Shown here: one piece after another, positions 48,690-57,920 of the stretch
Numbering within the stretch: position 1 is the first letter of the stretch
Layout of the letters: every line of letters begins with the position of its first letter
Assembly (NCBI GenBank): GCA_023404675.1
Contig: JAEYAW010000030.1
Location: forward strand, 124,001-188,000
Source: Pseudomonadota bacterium
Lineage (GTDB): Bacteria > Pseudomonadota > Alphaproteobacteria > Rhizobiales > Xanthobacteraceae
Reading direction: 5' to 3'
DNA: 64,000 nucleotides
Notes under the pieces: model-generated
The model's database searches: none
Told to the model about the DNA's origin: nothing
The model's input: only the letters and a program-made list of their open reading frames with translations
Program-made: the position numbers and the translations under genes

Positions 48690-51164
48690 CTAGGCCGCAG
48701 CCTGATCCGCGCTTTCCTGTGCAAAGAATTTTGTTATCTCCCCGGCCGGGCGCGCCGCGCTGAAAAGAAAACCCTGAAGCTGGGCACAGCCTTCCGAGCG
48801 CAACTGATCGAGTTGCGCCGCGCTTTCCACGCCCTCGGCGATCGTGCAGATGTTCAGACTGCGGCCGAGGCTGGTGATCGCGCGAACGATCGCAAGGCAG
48901 TCGGGGCGCGACGTCACGTCCCGAATGAAGCTGCGGTCGATCTTGATCTTGTCGAACGGAAAGCTGCGCAGGTAGCTCAGGCTTGAATAGCCCGTGCCGA
49001 AATCGTCCATCGATATCGCCACACCGAGATCCTTCAACTGATGCAAGGTCGCAAGATTGGCCTCGGTGTCCGCGAGCAGGATGGACTCGGTGATCTCAAG
49101 GTCGAGCCGTTCCGGAGAAAGCCCGGTTCTTCCCAGAATCTCGGCGACCATGCGCGCCAGCCCCCGCGCGCGAAACTGCACCGGCGACAGATTGACGGCG
49201 ATCCGCACATCGGACGGCCATGTCACCGCGGTCCGGCAGGCCTGTTCCAGCACCCACTCGCCGATCTGCACGATGATACCCAACCGCTCGGCCACCGGAA
49301 TGAACTCGCCGGGAGGAATGAGACCATGTTCCGAATGACGCCATCGCAGCAGGGCCTCGCAGGCGACGACCCTTCCGGAGAGCGCATCCACGATCGGCTG
49401 ATAGTGCACTTCCAGTTCGCCCGCCGGCTGCGCCCGCCGCAGATCGCTCTCCATCGCCCGGCGCTTCTGCGCCTGCTCGTCCATCTCCCGCGAGAAAAAG
49501 CAGAACGTTCCACCACCGTCCGCCTTGGCCTTGTAGAGCGCCATATCGGCGTGGCGCAGAAGCTGCTCGTCCTCGTATCCATCATCCGGCGCCATCGCGA
49601 TACCGACGCTGGCTCCGATCACGACCTCGTTGCCGTTGATGTCGTAGGGCTCGCTGACCCGGGCGATCAACCGGGAGCAGCAGCTGGCGACGGCCTCGCG
49701 CGATCCCACCGGGCCGAGCACGACCGCGAATTCATCGCCGCCGAGTCTTGCGACGAAGTCGCCATCGCGGCATTCGGCACGGAGCCGGGCCGACACCAGT
49801 TCCAGCAGCCTGTCGCCGCTGTGATGTCCGAGCTGATCGTTGACATTCTTGAACAGGTCGAGGTCGATACACAGGACCGCCAACGACGCACCGGAGCGGC
49901 GCGCGCGGCCAAGCTGCCGCCGCAGAAACCGGCGATAGGCAACGCGGTTCGGCAAGTTCGTCAGCGCGTCGTGATGCGCCATGTGGACGATGCGCTTCTC
50001 CGCCTTGCGGCGCGCCGTCACGTCCACGCACGCGACGAGGCAGGCATCGCGTCCATCAAAGTCGACACGGCGACCGAACATCATCACGTCGATCTCGCGG
50101 CCGTCGGCCCGGGCATGCCGCCAGCTTTCGCCCTGCACCGCGTCCACGACATAATCGATCATGTCGATCCGCTCGGCGTGCTCGCCCGGGGCAAGAATGT
50201 CGATCAGGGACATCCGCAGAAAGGTGTCGCGATCATATCCGTAATGCGCGACGGCGGCATCGTTGACGGCAACGAAACACTTCGAGGCCAGTTCGAAGAC
50301 CCACATCGGCATCGGATTGTCCTCGAACAGCAGACGCACTGACCGCTCGCGCCGCTTGAGATCGGTGACATCGCTGATGGTGAGCGACAGCAGATCCCCG
50401 AACACCGCCGCGCTCAACCGCAGATCCCTGTCCGCGCTGGTGATCTCGAACTGATCGCCCGATCCGCTTTCCATCACCGCCGCGAGCCGTCCCACGACAT
50501 CGTCGGATGCAAGCGCATGGTTGCCGGAACGGATGCGGTGCCAGATCAACTGATCGGCCGCGAGCCCTATCAGGCGTGCGGCGCCATCGTTCAGATGAAC
50601 GATCTGGAAATCGACCACGCGCCCGGACGCGTCGCGAACAGCCGCGACGGACACCACACCATCGTTGGTGGCGCCGACGAAGGCGTCGAGCAGGTTGTAA
50701 CGCCCACCCTTCTTGTTCACGTAGAGACCGATCACGACGCCGTCCCAGCGGCTCACCAGCGGCAGCGCGAGAACGTTATAGGCCTGCACCACGCCGTCAC
50801 GCACGCTATGCGCGTTGATGGATTGCGGGCTTCGCGTTTCCACGGCCAATCTGGCCGCCTGCATGATCGCCAGCGCGCGGTCAGGGCCCACATCAGCCAC
50901 GCTCAGCGCCGGTGCTTCGCTGTCCAGCCACCCGCGAACGTATCGCCCGATATTGACCATCTGCATCGCATCCAGCGGGCCGCGGAGCAGCGCGACATGA
51001 TCGGCGAGACGGCCAAGGCTTCCCAGCATGATTTCTTCATAGGGCGGCAGCGTCGCCGCGAAGCCGAGCGCGGAATGCCAGCGATGATGCAGCACCGCGA
51101 TGTCGTCGGGAACGAGTGCCTGAAAACTGAACTCTGCCTGACCGTCGGACCGCTGCATCGCCAT
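48690..51164 (-). CDS. PAS-PAS-GGDEF-EAL c-di-GMP signalling protein
   Basis: 824 residues. Two PAS-like domains (about 165-270 and 275-390), GGDEF at 475-479 (RLGGDEFAV) with an I-site R-x-x-D (RDGD, 466-469), then EAL at 603-605 (ACEALLRWRH), DDFGTGYSS, and AEGVESAAQL. The catalytic residues of both enzymes are visible, so both c-di-GMP synthesis and hydrolysis are possible. No membrane segment; cytoplasmic. It acts in the motile/sessile switch together with the PilZ and LapG-like genes nearby. Confidence 0.9.
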   Translation of the reverse strand: MAMQRSDGQAEFSFQALVPDDIAVLHHRWHSALGFAATLPPYEEIMLGSLGRLADHVALLRGPLDAMQMVNIGRYVRGWLDSEAPALSVADVGPDRALAIMQAARLAVETRSPQSINAHSVRDGVVQAYNVLALPLVSRWDGVVIGLYVNKKGGRYNLLDAFVGATNDGVVSVAAVRDASGRVVDFQIVHLNDGAARLIGLAADQLIWHRIRSGNHALASDDVVGRLAAVMESGSGDQFEITSADRDLRLSAAVFGDLLSLTISDVTDLKRRERSVRLLFEDNPMPMWVFELASKCFVAVNDAAVAHYGYDRDTFLRMSLIDILAPGEHAERIDMIDYVVDAVQGESWRHARADGREIDVMMFGRRVDFDGRDACLVACVDVTARRKAEKRIVHMAHHDALTNLPNRVAYRRFLRRQLGRARRSGASLAVLCIDLDLFKNVNDQLGHHSGDRLLELVSARLRAECRDGDFVARLGGDEFAVVLGPVGSREAVASCCSRLIARVSEPYDINGNEVVIGASVGIAMAPDDGYEDEQLLRHADMALYKAKADGGGTFCFFSREMDEQAQKRRAMESDLRRAQPAGELEVHYQPIVDALSGRVVACEALLRWRHSEHGLIPPGEFIPVAERLGIIVQIGEWVLEQACRTAVTWPSDVRIAVNLSPVQFRARGLARMVAEILGRTGLSPERLDLEITESILLADTEANLATLHQLKDLGVAISMDDFGTGYSSLSYLRSFPFDKIKIDRSFIRDVTSRPDCLAIVRAITSLGRSLNICTIAEGVESAAQLDQLRSEGCAQLQGFLFSAARPAGEITKFFAQESADQAAA

Positions 51165-51319
51165 TCCCGCGCCTAGTATCGCGGGAGCATAAAGGTGTTC
51201 CCCACCGTTAACGGTGTATGAACAGAAAAGAATATGACAGTGGAGACCGCACTGTCCGCGAGGATGGATGCATGCATGGTAACCGGCGAATGATCGCGCC
51301 CGTCATGCCAGTGACACGT

Positions 51320-52360
51320 TCAGCGCGCGACCACCTCGATCTCGCCATCGACGCCGTTCACAACATTGAAGCCGCGCTCGGACACCTTGCCTTCGTTCTT
51401 GGCGATGGCGCGATACTCGCCTTCGGACAGCACGAATTTCGGGAATGCGCCGATCGATTCCTTGATCACGTCGCCGCCCGGCGTGAGCACCGACCAGGCC
51501 GTGTTGGCCAGCGCCTCTCCGCCCTTCTCGCTCACCAGCTTGAGCGTGATCACCGCCGCCCGATGAGTCACCGAGACGTCCGTCAGCTTGCCGGCCTGCA
51601 CGCGGATATCGGAGCGCACCACGGAGTTGGCATCGCCGTAGGTCGAGACGATATAGTACGTGCCTTCTGGCAGCATCACGACGTCGCCGGCCGAAACAGC
51701 CGGTATCAACGGCGCAGCTTCACCGCCGTCGAACTGGCTGCCCTTGAAGATGCTGAAGGAGATCTGGTTCGCGGGAATCCGCGCCATCCCGACACGCCCC
51801 TCGATCCGCAGGCCGCCGGCCGCCAGATCGAACGACTCGCGCATCGTTTCCTGCTTGAGGCTGACGGTCCGCACCGCACTGGCGAGGCCCAGTCCGACAT
51901 GGACGACATAGTTGCCGGGCTGCAGCACGATGTTGGGCGTCGGGCTTCGTTCTTCCCGCACCAGCTTGAATGTCCCGGTCGCCGGATCCGGACGGTCAGA
52001 GTAAATGCGCCAGATCAGTCCCCCATTGATGGCCGGCAGCTCCTTGCCGTAGCGGGCAGACAGAGCGAGCACGGCTTGCCCGGGTACGGCCGGAGCAGCG
52101 CCGGCGGCGGACGGCGGCGCCGGCATGCCGGGCTGCACGAGCGAGGGCTGGATGCTGGGGGCGGCAGAGGGACCCGACGACGGGGCTAGGCTGATGATGC
52201 CGCCCGAGGGGACTTCAGGCACCGACGCGGGAGGAACCGGCGGCGGACGGTCGCTGAACATCTGCGCGTGGACAGATGCAACGGAGAGGAGGACCGCAAC
52301 GGCCCCCAGCGCGCACATCAAGCCCCACCGCAGGCGCCTGCCCTTGTCCCACGTCATCAT
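51320..52360 (-). CDS. Secreted protein with Pro-rich N-terminus (346 aa)
   Basis: ATG 52358-52360 (MMTWDKGRRLRWGLMCALGA). Signal peptide up to about residue 33 (SVASVHAQ), a Pro/Ser-rich linker (about 36-95), then two or three beta domains (NGGLIWRIYSDRPD; GTYYIVSTYGDANS; TAWSVLTPGGDVIKES). Exported, periplasmic or surface; function unknown. The repeating G-x-Y-x-V-x-x-G pattern suggests Ig-like modules. Confidence 0.7.
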   Translation of the reverse strand: MMTWDKGRRLRWGLMCALGAVAVLLSVASVHAQMFSDRPPPVPPASVPEVPSGGIISLAPSSGPSAAPSIQPSLVQPGMPAPPSAAGAAPAVPGQAVLALSARYGKELPAINGGLIWRIYSDRPDPATGTFKLVREERSPTPNIVLQPGNYVVHVGLGLASAVRTVSLKQETMRESFDLAAGGLRIEGRVGMARIPANQISFSIFKGSQFDGGEAAPLIPAVSAGDVVMLPEGTYYIVSTYGDANSVVRSDIRVQAGKLTDVSVTHRAAVITLKLVSEKGGEALANTAWSVLTPGGDVIKESIGAFPKFVLSEGEYRAIAKNEGKVSERGFNVVNGVDGEIEVVAR

Positions 52361-52555
52361 GCCGCGTTCTTTCCCGAAAACACGGCAAATTCAAGCCTTG
52401 AACCGTAAACTCCTTCAAATCCGCGTCCAGCGGCTGGCCCTTCAATATCGGGATACGGCCACAATCGCGGCCTACCGCCGTTGACCATAGGCGCGAATCC
52501 GGCTGGCCCACGAGCCTCGAAAGGCTTTACGCTTGTCCGATGACCCCGCCACAGG

Positions 52556-53608
52556 ATGGAGCGGAGAGTGCTTGAGAAGCTGATGCGGCAGGGAGCCACG
52601 GACGGCAGCGGTCTGAAAGCCAGCCCCGGCGCCAGGCGCCGGCCTGTCATCGGCGTCGCGCTTGGCGGCGGTGCAGCGCGCGGCTTTGCCCATATCGGCA
52701 TCCTGCGCACGCTGCTGGCCCACGGCATCGTGCCTGATGTCGTGGTCGGCACCTCCATCGGCGCGGTGGTCGGCGGCGTCTACGCCCGCGGCCACCTCGA
52801 TACGTTCGAGGAATGGGCCCTGAGCCTGCAGCCGCGCAGCGTGCTCGGTTATCTCGATATCCGGCTGAACGGATCGGGCCTGATCGGCGGCACCAAACTG
52901 GCAGCACAGCTTGAGGCCACGCTCGGCCGTGTCGAAATCGAAGAGCTTCCGGTCAAATACGCCGCCATCGCCACCGAGATCAAAACCGGGCACGAGATCT
53001 GGCTCTCGCGCGGCCGGCTCGTCGATGCGATGCGAGCCTCCTATGCCCTGCCCGGCATCTTCGCGCCTGTTCGCGTGGGCGACCGGTGGCTGGTGGACGG
53101 TGCGATGGTCAACCCGGTGCCGGTCTCTGCCGCGCGTGCGCTCGGCGCCGAGATCGTGATCGCGTGCAACGTCAGCACTGAACTCGGCGGCCACGGCGGC
53201 ACCATCGCCGCGTTCGGCACGCCACCCGCGGCTCCTGTCTCGGCCGAGGAGGAAGCCGCCCCGCCGCCGCGCCGCCGGTTCGGGCTGTTCTCCGCCGAGC
53301 GGACGGTGAAGAAGGAATTTTTCGGCGACCGCGAGCGCCCCGGCATTTCACGCGTCATGGTGGACGCGTTCAACATCATGCAGGATCGCATCACGCGCGC
53401 GCGCCTCGCGGGCGATCCGCCCGACGTCCTGATCTCGCCACGCGTCGGCCGAATCGGATGGTTCGATTTTCACCGCGCGAGCGATGTCATCGCATTCGGC
53501 GCGCGCGCAGCCGAGCGCGCCATCGAATCGGTGCAGGAAGCGATCCACCTGCTCGCGCCGACGGCGAACGATCCACCCGATCCGAATGCGCCGCCGGAGC
53601 ATCTCTGA
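52556..53608 (+). CDS. Patatin-like phospholipase (RssA type)
   Basis: 350 residues. G-G-G-A-A-R-G-F at residues 37-44 (oxyanion), G-T-S-I-G at 65-69 with nucleophile S67, and D181 in VDGAMVNP (catalytic Asp). A C-terminal region with PDVLISPRVGRIGWFDFHRA. Lipid acyl hydrolase; the substrate is unknown. Confidence 0.88.
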   Translation: MERRVLEKLMRQGATDGSGLKASPGARRRPVIGVALGGGAARGFAHIGILRTLLAHGIVPDVVVGTSIGAVVGGVYARGHLDTFEEWALSLQPRSVLGYLDIRLNGSGLIGGTKLAAQLEATLGRVEIEELPVKYAAIATEIKTGHEIWLSRGRLVDAMRASYALPGIFAPVRVGDRWLVDGAMVNPVPVSAARALGAEIVIACNVSTELGGHGGTIAAFGTPPAAPVSAEEEAAPPPRRRFGLFSAERTVKKEFFGDRERPGISRVMVDAFNIMQDRITRARLAGDPPDVLISPRVGRIGWFDFHRASDVIAFGARAAERAIESVQEAIHLLAPTANDPPDPNAPPEHL

Positions 53609-53641
53609 TCCCGGCGAACTCCTTTCCGCGAGACGGAGGCC

Positions 53642-54070
53642 TCAGGCCGTGGCGATGTAGTCGCGCATGGCCTCCTGCTCCTTCTCGAATTCGCGCACCC
53701 GCCACTTCACGACGTCGCCAATCGAGATCAGGCCCGACAGGCGTCCGGCATCGATCACCGGCAGGTGCCTGAACTTGCCGGTCGTCATGACTTCCATGAT
53801 GCTGGCGATCGTATCGTTGCTGCTGCAATGGACGACCTTTCGGGTCATCACCGTGCTTACGGGATCATCCAGCATGTCCGCGCCTCGCGCAGCAAGTTCG
53901 CGAACGATATCGCGCTCGGACAGGATGCCGTGGATTTCCTGACGCGACATCACGAGCAGAGCGCCGATGCGCATCTGCGCGAGCATGCGCACCGCCTCGG
54001 ACGCGGTGGCATCCGGCGCGATCATCGCAACGTCGTGGCCTTTCGAATTCAATACGGCACGTACCGTCAT
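53642..54070 (-). CDS. CBS-domain pair protein
   Basis: 142 residues from ATG 54068-54070 with GGGAGG upstream. Two CBS motifs: ATASEAVRMLAQMRIGALLV and DTIASIMEVMTTGKFRHLPV, followed by a strand GRLSGLISIGDVV. Likely binds adenine nucleotides as a regulatory sensor. It is alone in its transcription unit. Confidence 0.9.
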   Translation of the reverse strand: MTVRAVLNSKGHDVAMIAPDATASEAVRMLAQMRIGALLVMSRQEIHGILSERDIVRELAARGADMLDDPVSTVMTRKVVHCSSNDTIASIMEVMTTGKFRHLPVIDAGRLSGLISIGDVVKWRVREFEKEQEAMRDYIATA

Positions 54071-54214
54071 CGTCGCCTCCCAGCGAAATGACCGCGCCTT
54101 GCGCCCGACGCGGTCTTTTTGATTTTTGAACGTCAAAAACCAGCGCAGCGTCGTCGAGGGAAGCGATGATGAACCCGAATGGCGAAGTCCGCAAGGCTCG
54201 GGTTCGGAAAGACT

Positions 54215-54988
54215 TCAGGCCAGGCCGTCCCGATCGCCGGCATCGGACGGAACCCGATAGGTTTGACCCGCGCGAGGCACCGGATCGAACAACGAGAACA
54301 GCAGCAGCCCCGCAAGGAAACCGCCGATATGGGCCTGCCAGGCAATGCTCTGGGCCTGGGTTCCAATCGCGATCGAGCCGATGCCGAAAACGATGTTGAT
54401 GCCGAACCACACCGCGAGAAAGGCGAGCACCTGCGGATTGGAGAACGCCTTCACGAGCGACACCGCAGGCACCTGCGCGGCGGCGTCGGCATCGTCCCGG
54501 CGTCTGCGGAACGACAGGAAGCTTCCGCGTTCGAAGGCAAAGCGCAGCGCCGCCCCCATCGCTCCCGAGACCATGGCCGAGGCGCCGATCATCGGCGCGA
54601 TCTCATGGGCATGCGTCAGCAGATGCGCCCCCGCCCCCGCGACCGCGGAGACGATCATGAGACCGAGAAAGCGCAGCACGCTGAGCCGGCGCGCGAGCGC
54701 GCTGCCGAACGGCAGGAACCAGAGAATATTGAATGCCAGATGCCCCCAGTCCGCGTGCAGCAGGGCGTAGGTCACAAAGCTCCAGACCTTCGCGCCCGCA
54801 CCGCCGGGAATGGGAAAAGCCAGCAGCGTGGCGTCGTAGCGCGCAGGCACGAAGCCGAACGTCCAGATGATCGTCTCGTCGGATTCGACCGGAAGCGCGA
54901 GACGGAACAGGTGGATCGCCACCAGCAGACCCACCAGCGCGGTCATCGCGCCGGGAATATTCAGAATCGGTTCTCTGGAGGTGGCCAA
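54215..54988 (-). CDS. Rhomboid-family intramembrane serine protease
   Basis: 257 residues from a TTG at 54986-54988. Seven-helix pattern; WGHLAFNILWFLPFG (rhomboid H-x-x-x-N), nucleophile Ser in IGASAMVSGAMG (G-x-S), and catalytic His in AWQAHIGGFLAGLLL. It cleaves membrane proteins within their transmembrane helix. An orphan terminator (55082-55112) lies 93 bp upstream in the same direction, so attenuation may control it. Confidence 0.88.
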   Translation of the reverse strand: MATSREPILNIPGAMTALVGLLVAIHLFRLALPVESDETIIWTFGFVPARYDATLLAFPIPGGAGAKVWSFVTYALLHADWGHLAFNILWFLPFGSALARRLSVLRFLGLMIVSAVAGAGAHLLTHAHEIAPMIGASAMVSGAMGAALRFAFERGSFLSFRRRRDDADAAAQVPAVSLVKAFSNPQVLAFLAVWFGINIVFGIGSIAIGTQAQSIAWQAHIGGFLAGLLLFSLFDPVPRAGQTYRVPSDAGDRDGLA

Positions 54989-55081
54989 GGCGCTGGAACT
55001 CGGTAATCCGCAGCTGCGGGCGGTGGACGCGCCCAGATAGAAGGCTTGCCCCCTCAGCGCAAGGGCGGCCCGCCGTCCCGC

Positions 55082-55112
55082 AAAAAGAAAAGGAGAGCGG
55101 CTGACGCTCTCC
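55082..55112 (-). terminator. Orphan Rho-independent terminator
   Basis: Minus strand: GGAGAGCG-TCAGC-CGCTCTCC followed by TTTTCTTTTT. No gene precedes it on that strand within 850 bp, so it ends either an unknown sRNA or an attenuated leader of the rhomboid gene. Confidence 0.85.
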
Positions 55113-55229
55113 CCTTCCCGGCGGCAGCCGGACGATGTCCCCCACCCCTCCCCGGGGCGTTGCGAACACTGGAGCCATCCGCAGCCTGCAAACGCTACGA
55201 CGCGGTCCCCAAGAACGCCAAGCCGCTCA

Positions 55230-55246
55230 TTAACTTAACCTTAACC
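55230..55246 (+). promoter_or_regulatory. CtrA-type site TTAA-CTTAACC-TTAACC
   Basis: Full TTAA-N7-TTAAC match, about 140-155 bp upstream of the PAS_5 gene and within the possible sRNA region. Strong candidate for CtrA binding. Confidence 0.65.
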
Positions 55247-55385
55247 ATACAAACCGGTGCGCAACCGCTCCCAGGATGCGGCCCGGCATGGACGCTGCAC
55301 CTGTGGTCCTCCACAACGGAAGCCGGCCTTTCCGCGCGCCGATGCGAGACAAGCCTGTCTCAAAACGGCGCAAGACGGTCCTGGA

Positions 55386-55964
55386 ATGGAGTTCATGAAA
55401 CACGCCGCAAGCCGCGAGTTCTTTGCCTACTGGGATACCCAGAGAGGACGCGAGCGAGCGCCCCAGCGCAGCATGATCGCGCCCGAGCGGCTGCGGCACC
55501 TGCTCGGCGACGTCTTCGTGCTTGGAGGAGACGTGCGCGGTTACCCGGTGCGGGTCGCGGGCACCCGGATTTGCGCCCTGTTCGGCCACGACATCAAGGG
55601 CGAAAACTTCGTCAATCTGGTCGAGCCGGAGAGCCGCGCCAACCTGCGGGCCCTGATCGATGTGGTTGCCTACGAGATGCTGCCGACGGTCGCGGGCCTG
55701 TCCGCCGCGACAGAGGACGGCCTGGAACTGCGGCACGAACTGCTGCTCCTGCCCTTCGCCCCGCAGCCCTACACCCCGGCCAGCCTCACCGGCCTGCTGG
55801 CCTGCCTGCATGATCGGGGCGGGCCCCTGCACGACTTCATGCTGCGGTCCTGGCGACATATCCATCCCTCGCGGGCCGGAGGATTGCGTCTGATCCGGCG
55901 TCTGAAGCTGCCCCACGGCCTGACCGTGTACGAGGATACGGCCGGACAGCACGCGGCGCGGTGA
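55386..55964 (+). CDS. PAS_5 domain regulator (192 aa)
   Basis: ATG 55386 (MEFMKHAASREFFAYWDTQR). The PAS_5 family (PF07310) pattern: AYWDTQRGRERAPQRSMIAP, GYPVRVAGTRICALFGHDIK, and a helical C-terminal part. Conserved single-domain sensors of this type are common in Bradyrhizobium. A CtrA-type site is upstream. Function in signalling is inferred. Confidence 0.8.
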   Translation: MEFMKHAASREFFAYWDTQRGRERAPQRSMIAPERLRHLLGDVFVLGGDVRGYPVRVAGTRICALFGHDIKGENFVNLVEPESRANLRALIDVVAYEMLPTVAGLSAATEDGLELRHELLLLPFAPQPYTPASLTGLLACLHDRGGPLHDFMLRSWRHIHPSRAGGLRLIRRLKLPHGLTVYEDTAGQHAAR

Positions 55965-56028
55965 CGCTAAACTTCGCATTAACCGTGACCAAACTAGTGT
56001 TCGCTATCTGAAAGGCGACACATCCGCT

Positions 56029-56646
56029 ATGAATGCATCGGTGCTACGTCAGGCTGCGCAACCTGCGCCACATGAACGACGCCGTTTCCAGCGGGTGAAG
56101 ATTCATCTGCTCGGGCGCTACATGCTGCCTGATCGTCGCGAATTTCCCTGCCAGGTCATCAACATGTCGCCCGGCGGCCTGGCGTTGCTCGGCCCCGGAA
56201 TCGGCCAGGTCGGAGACCGGGTGATTGCCTATCTCGATCACATCGGCCGTGTCGAAGGCAACATCGCGCGGATCATCGACAACGGCTTTGCCATGACGAT
56301 CAGCGCGACGCCGCGCAAGCGCGACAAGTTCGCGGCGCAGCTCACCTGGCTCGCCAACCGCGATATCCTCAATCTGCCCGAGGATCGCCGGCACGATCGT
56401 ATCGTCCCGCGCAACCCGATGTCGCGGCTGACCCTGTCCGACGGCCGCGTCGTGCCATGCCGCATCGTCGACCTCTCGCTGTCGGGCGCGGCGGTGACGG
56501 CCGAGGTGAAACCGATCGTCGGCTCCAGTGTCATCCTCGGCCGCGTGCAGTCGCGCGTCGTGCGGCAACTTGAGGACGGCTTCGCGATCGAGTTCGCTTA
56601 CGAGCAACTGCCCGAGACAGTTGAAGACAACGTCACCGGGCGGTAA
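56029..56646 (+). CDS. Double PilZ-domain protein (205 aa)
   Basis: Two PilZ c-di-GMP binding domains: first RRRFQRVKIHLLGRYM with NMSPGGLALLG, second RRHDRIVPRNPMSRL with VDLSLSGAAVT (R-x-x-x-R and D/N-x-S-x-x-G). Probably a c-di-GMP effector. A near-match CtrA half-site (TAAA-N7-TTAACC) is at 55968. It precedes the LapG-like gene by 330 bp. Confidence 0.88.
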   Translation: MNASVLRQAAQPAPHERRRFQRVKIHLLGRYMLPDRREFPCQVINMSPGGLALLGPGIGQVGDRVIAYLDHIGRVEGNIARIIDNGFAMTISATPRKRDKFAAQLTWLANRDILNLPEDRRHDRIVPRNPMSRLTLSDGRVVPCRIVDLSLSGAAVTAEVKPIVGSSVILGRVQSRVVRQLEDGFAIEFAYEQLPETVEDNVTGR

Positions 56647-56978
56647 ACGGCCGCACCGTCCTTCGCCCCGCAAATCAGTGCTTTTCCACCGCACCGGACA
56701 CGGCCTGCGCGCAATTGTGCGCGGGATCTTCGCCGCGCGAAGCATTAATCGCGACCGTGCCGGCTGCGAGAATGTGCCCAAGCCACCGGCATTGAGCCGC
56801 TTAACGCGCGCAATTTGAAACAAAGCGAAATCATTCAAATTTGAATCAATTTTATCTCGAAAGCTGTTCGTATTTTCCGCAGTTTTGAATCTCATACAAA
56901 TCAATTGCACATCAGCGACTTAGCGGCGATGCAAATCCTCCCTGCGCAGTATGGCCCCAACAAAAAACGGGGGCTTCA
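56647..56978. other. Intergenic with a 14-bp palindrome
   Basis: About 330 bp, A+T-rich at 56810-56910. Contains ATTCAAATTTGAAT (56833-56846), a perfect palindrome 130 bp upstream of the BTLCP gene; a possible operator. No other feature seen. Confidence 0.5.
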
Positions 56979-57599
56979 ATGTTTCGCGTTGGACGGGGAC
57001 TTGGTTTTGCAATCATGGCTGCGGCGTTCGCCGGTGGCTTGACGACTGCTCACGCAGGTGAGCGCGTGACTTATGCAAGCGTTGGCGATCAGACACGCCC
57101 GCCGATCGGCTGGGTCGAATTCTGCGCCGACAATCCGGAGGATTGCCGGTCCGGACCGACACAGCCGCGCGACATCGTGCTGACGCAGGCTGCATGGAAG
57201 GATCTGCTGCGCGTCAATCGCTGGGTCAACGATCAGGTCAAGCCGATGACGGATCTCGATCACTGGGGCGTCGTCGAGCGCTGGTCGTATCCGACCGACA
57301 ACTACGGCGACTGCGAGGACTACGTGCTGCTCAAGCGCAAGCTGCTGATCGATGCCGGATGGCCACGCGAGGCGCTGCTCATCACCGTGGTGCGCGACAA
57401 GAAGGGCGAAGGCCACGCGGTTCTCACCGTGAAGACCAACAAGGGCGAGTTCATTCTCGACAATCAGAACGAGGAGGTCGTGGCCTGGACCGAGACCGGC
57501 TACCGCTTCGTCAAGCGCCAGTCCCAGAGCGACCAGAATATGTGGGTCGCACTCGGCGACAACCGTCCGGCCGCCGCGGCCACGGCCAGCGCGCGCTGA
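56979..57599 (+). CDS. Transglutaminase-like cysteine protease (BTLCP, LapG-like)
   Basis: 206 residues with an N-terminal export signal (FRVGRGLGFAIMAAAFAGGL). Catalytic triad: C112 (NYGDCEDYVLLKR), H146 (GEGHAVLTV), D161 (FILDNQNEE). This is the bacterial transglutaminase-like cysteine protease family that includes LapG, the periplasmic protease that releases surface adhesins when c-di-GMP is low. Pairing with a PilZ protein supports a c-di-GMP-linked adhesin system. No LapD-like or LapA-like gene is visible nearby. Confidence 0.85.
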   Translation: MFRVGRGLGFAIMAAAFAGGLTTAHAGERVTYASVGDQTRPPIGWVEFCADNPEDCRSGPTQPRDIVLTQAAWKDLLRVNRWVNDQVKPMTDLDHWGVVERWSYPTDNYGDCEDYVLLKRKLLIDAGWPREALLITVVRDKKGEGHAVLTVKTNKGEFILDNQNEEVVAWTETGYRFVKRQSQSDQNMWVALGDNRPAAAATASAR

Positions 57600-57920
57600 A
57601 CTGAACAGCGCCGAACAGAACAACGGAGACACGCGACCCGGTCGACCCCCACCCCTCCCCGTCCCAAGACCGGATCGCGCGCGGCCAGCCTTTTCCCCGA
57701 AAGGCTGGCCGCTCCCTTTTGTGGAGCGAACAAGTCAGATCGCGGAGCCGATCTGCACCGGCGATGAGTGAGATGAGTGACAAGGCTCACATTCTGCGGC
57801 GCGGCGCTGGCCTAGACATCGATGCGCCGGACGGGCCACTCGCAGCCAATTTCGATGTCCGGTCGCAAGGCCGCCGACGGTATACTGCGTCCGGCGGCCT
57901 TGCACTTTGACGATCCGCAG
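57600..57920. other. Intergenic with a terminator
   Basis: About 320 bp. The only feature is the terminator (57682-57720) after the BTLCP gene; no ORF with a ribosome site. Confidence 0.6.
57682..57720 (+). terminator. Terminator after the BTLCP protease gene
   Basis: CGGCCAGCCTTT-TCCCCG-AAAGGCTGGCCG then CTCCCTTTTG on the plus strand; 12-bp perfect stem. Confidence 0.85.

Larger units (their letters stand above)
54989..55385. other. Intergenic: orphan terminator and CtrA-type site
   Basis: About 400 bp without a gene. Holds a complete minus-strand terminator (55082-55112) and a full CtrA-type site (55230-55246). No open frame with a ribosome site. A small RNA or leader transcript on the minus strand is possible. 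Confidence 0.6.
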
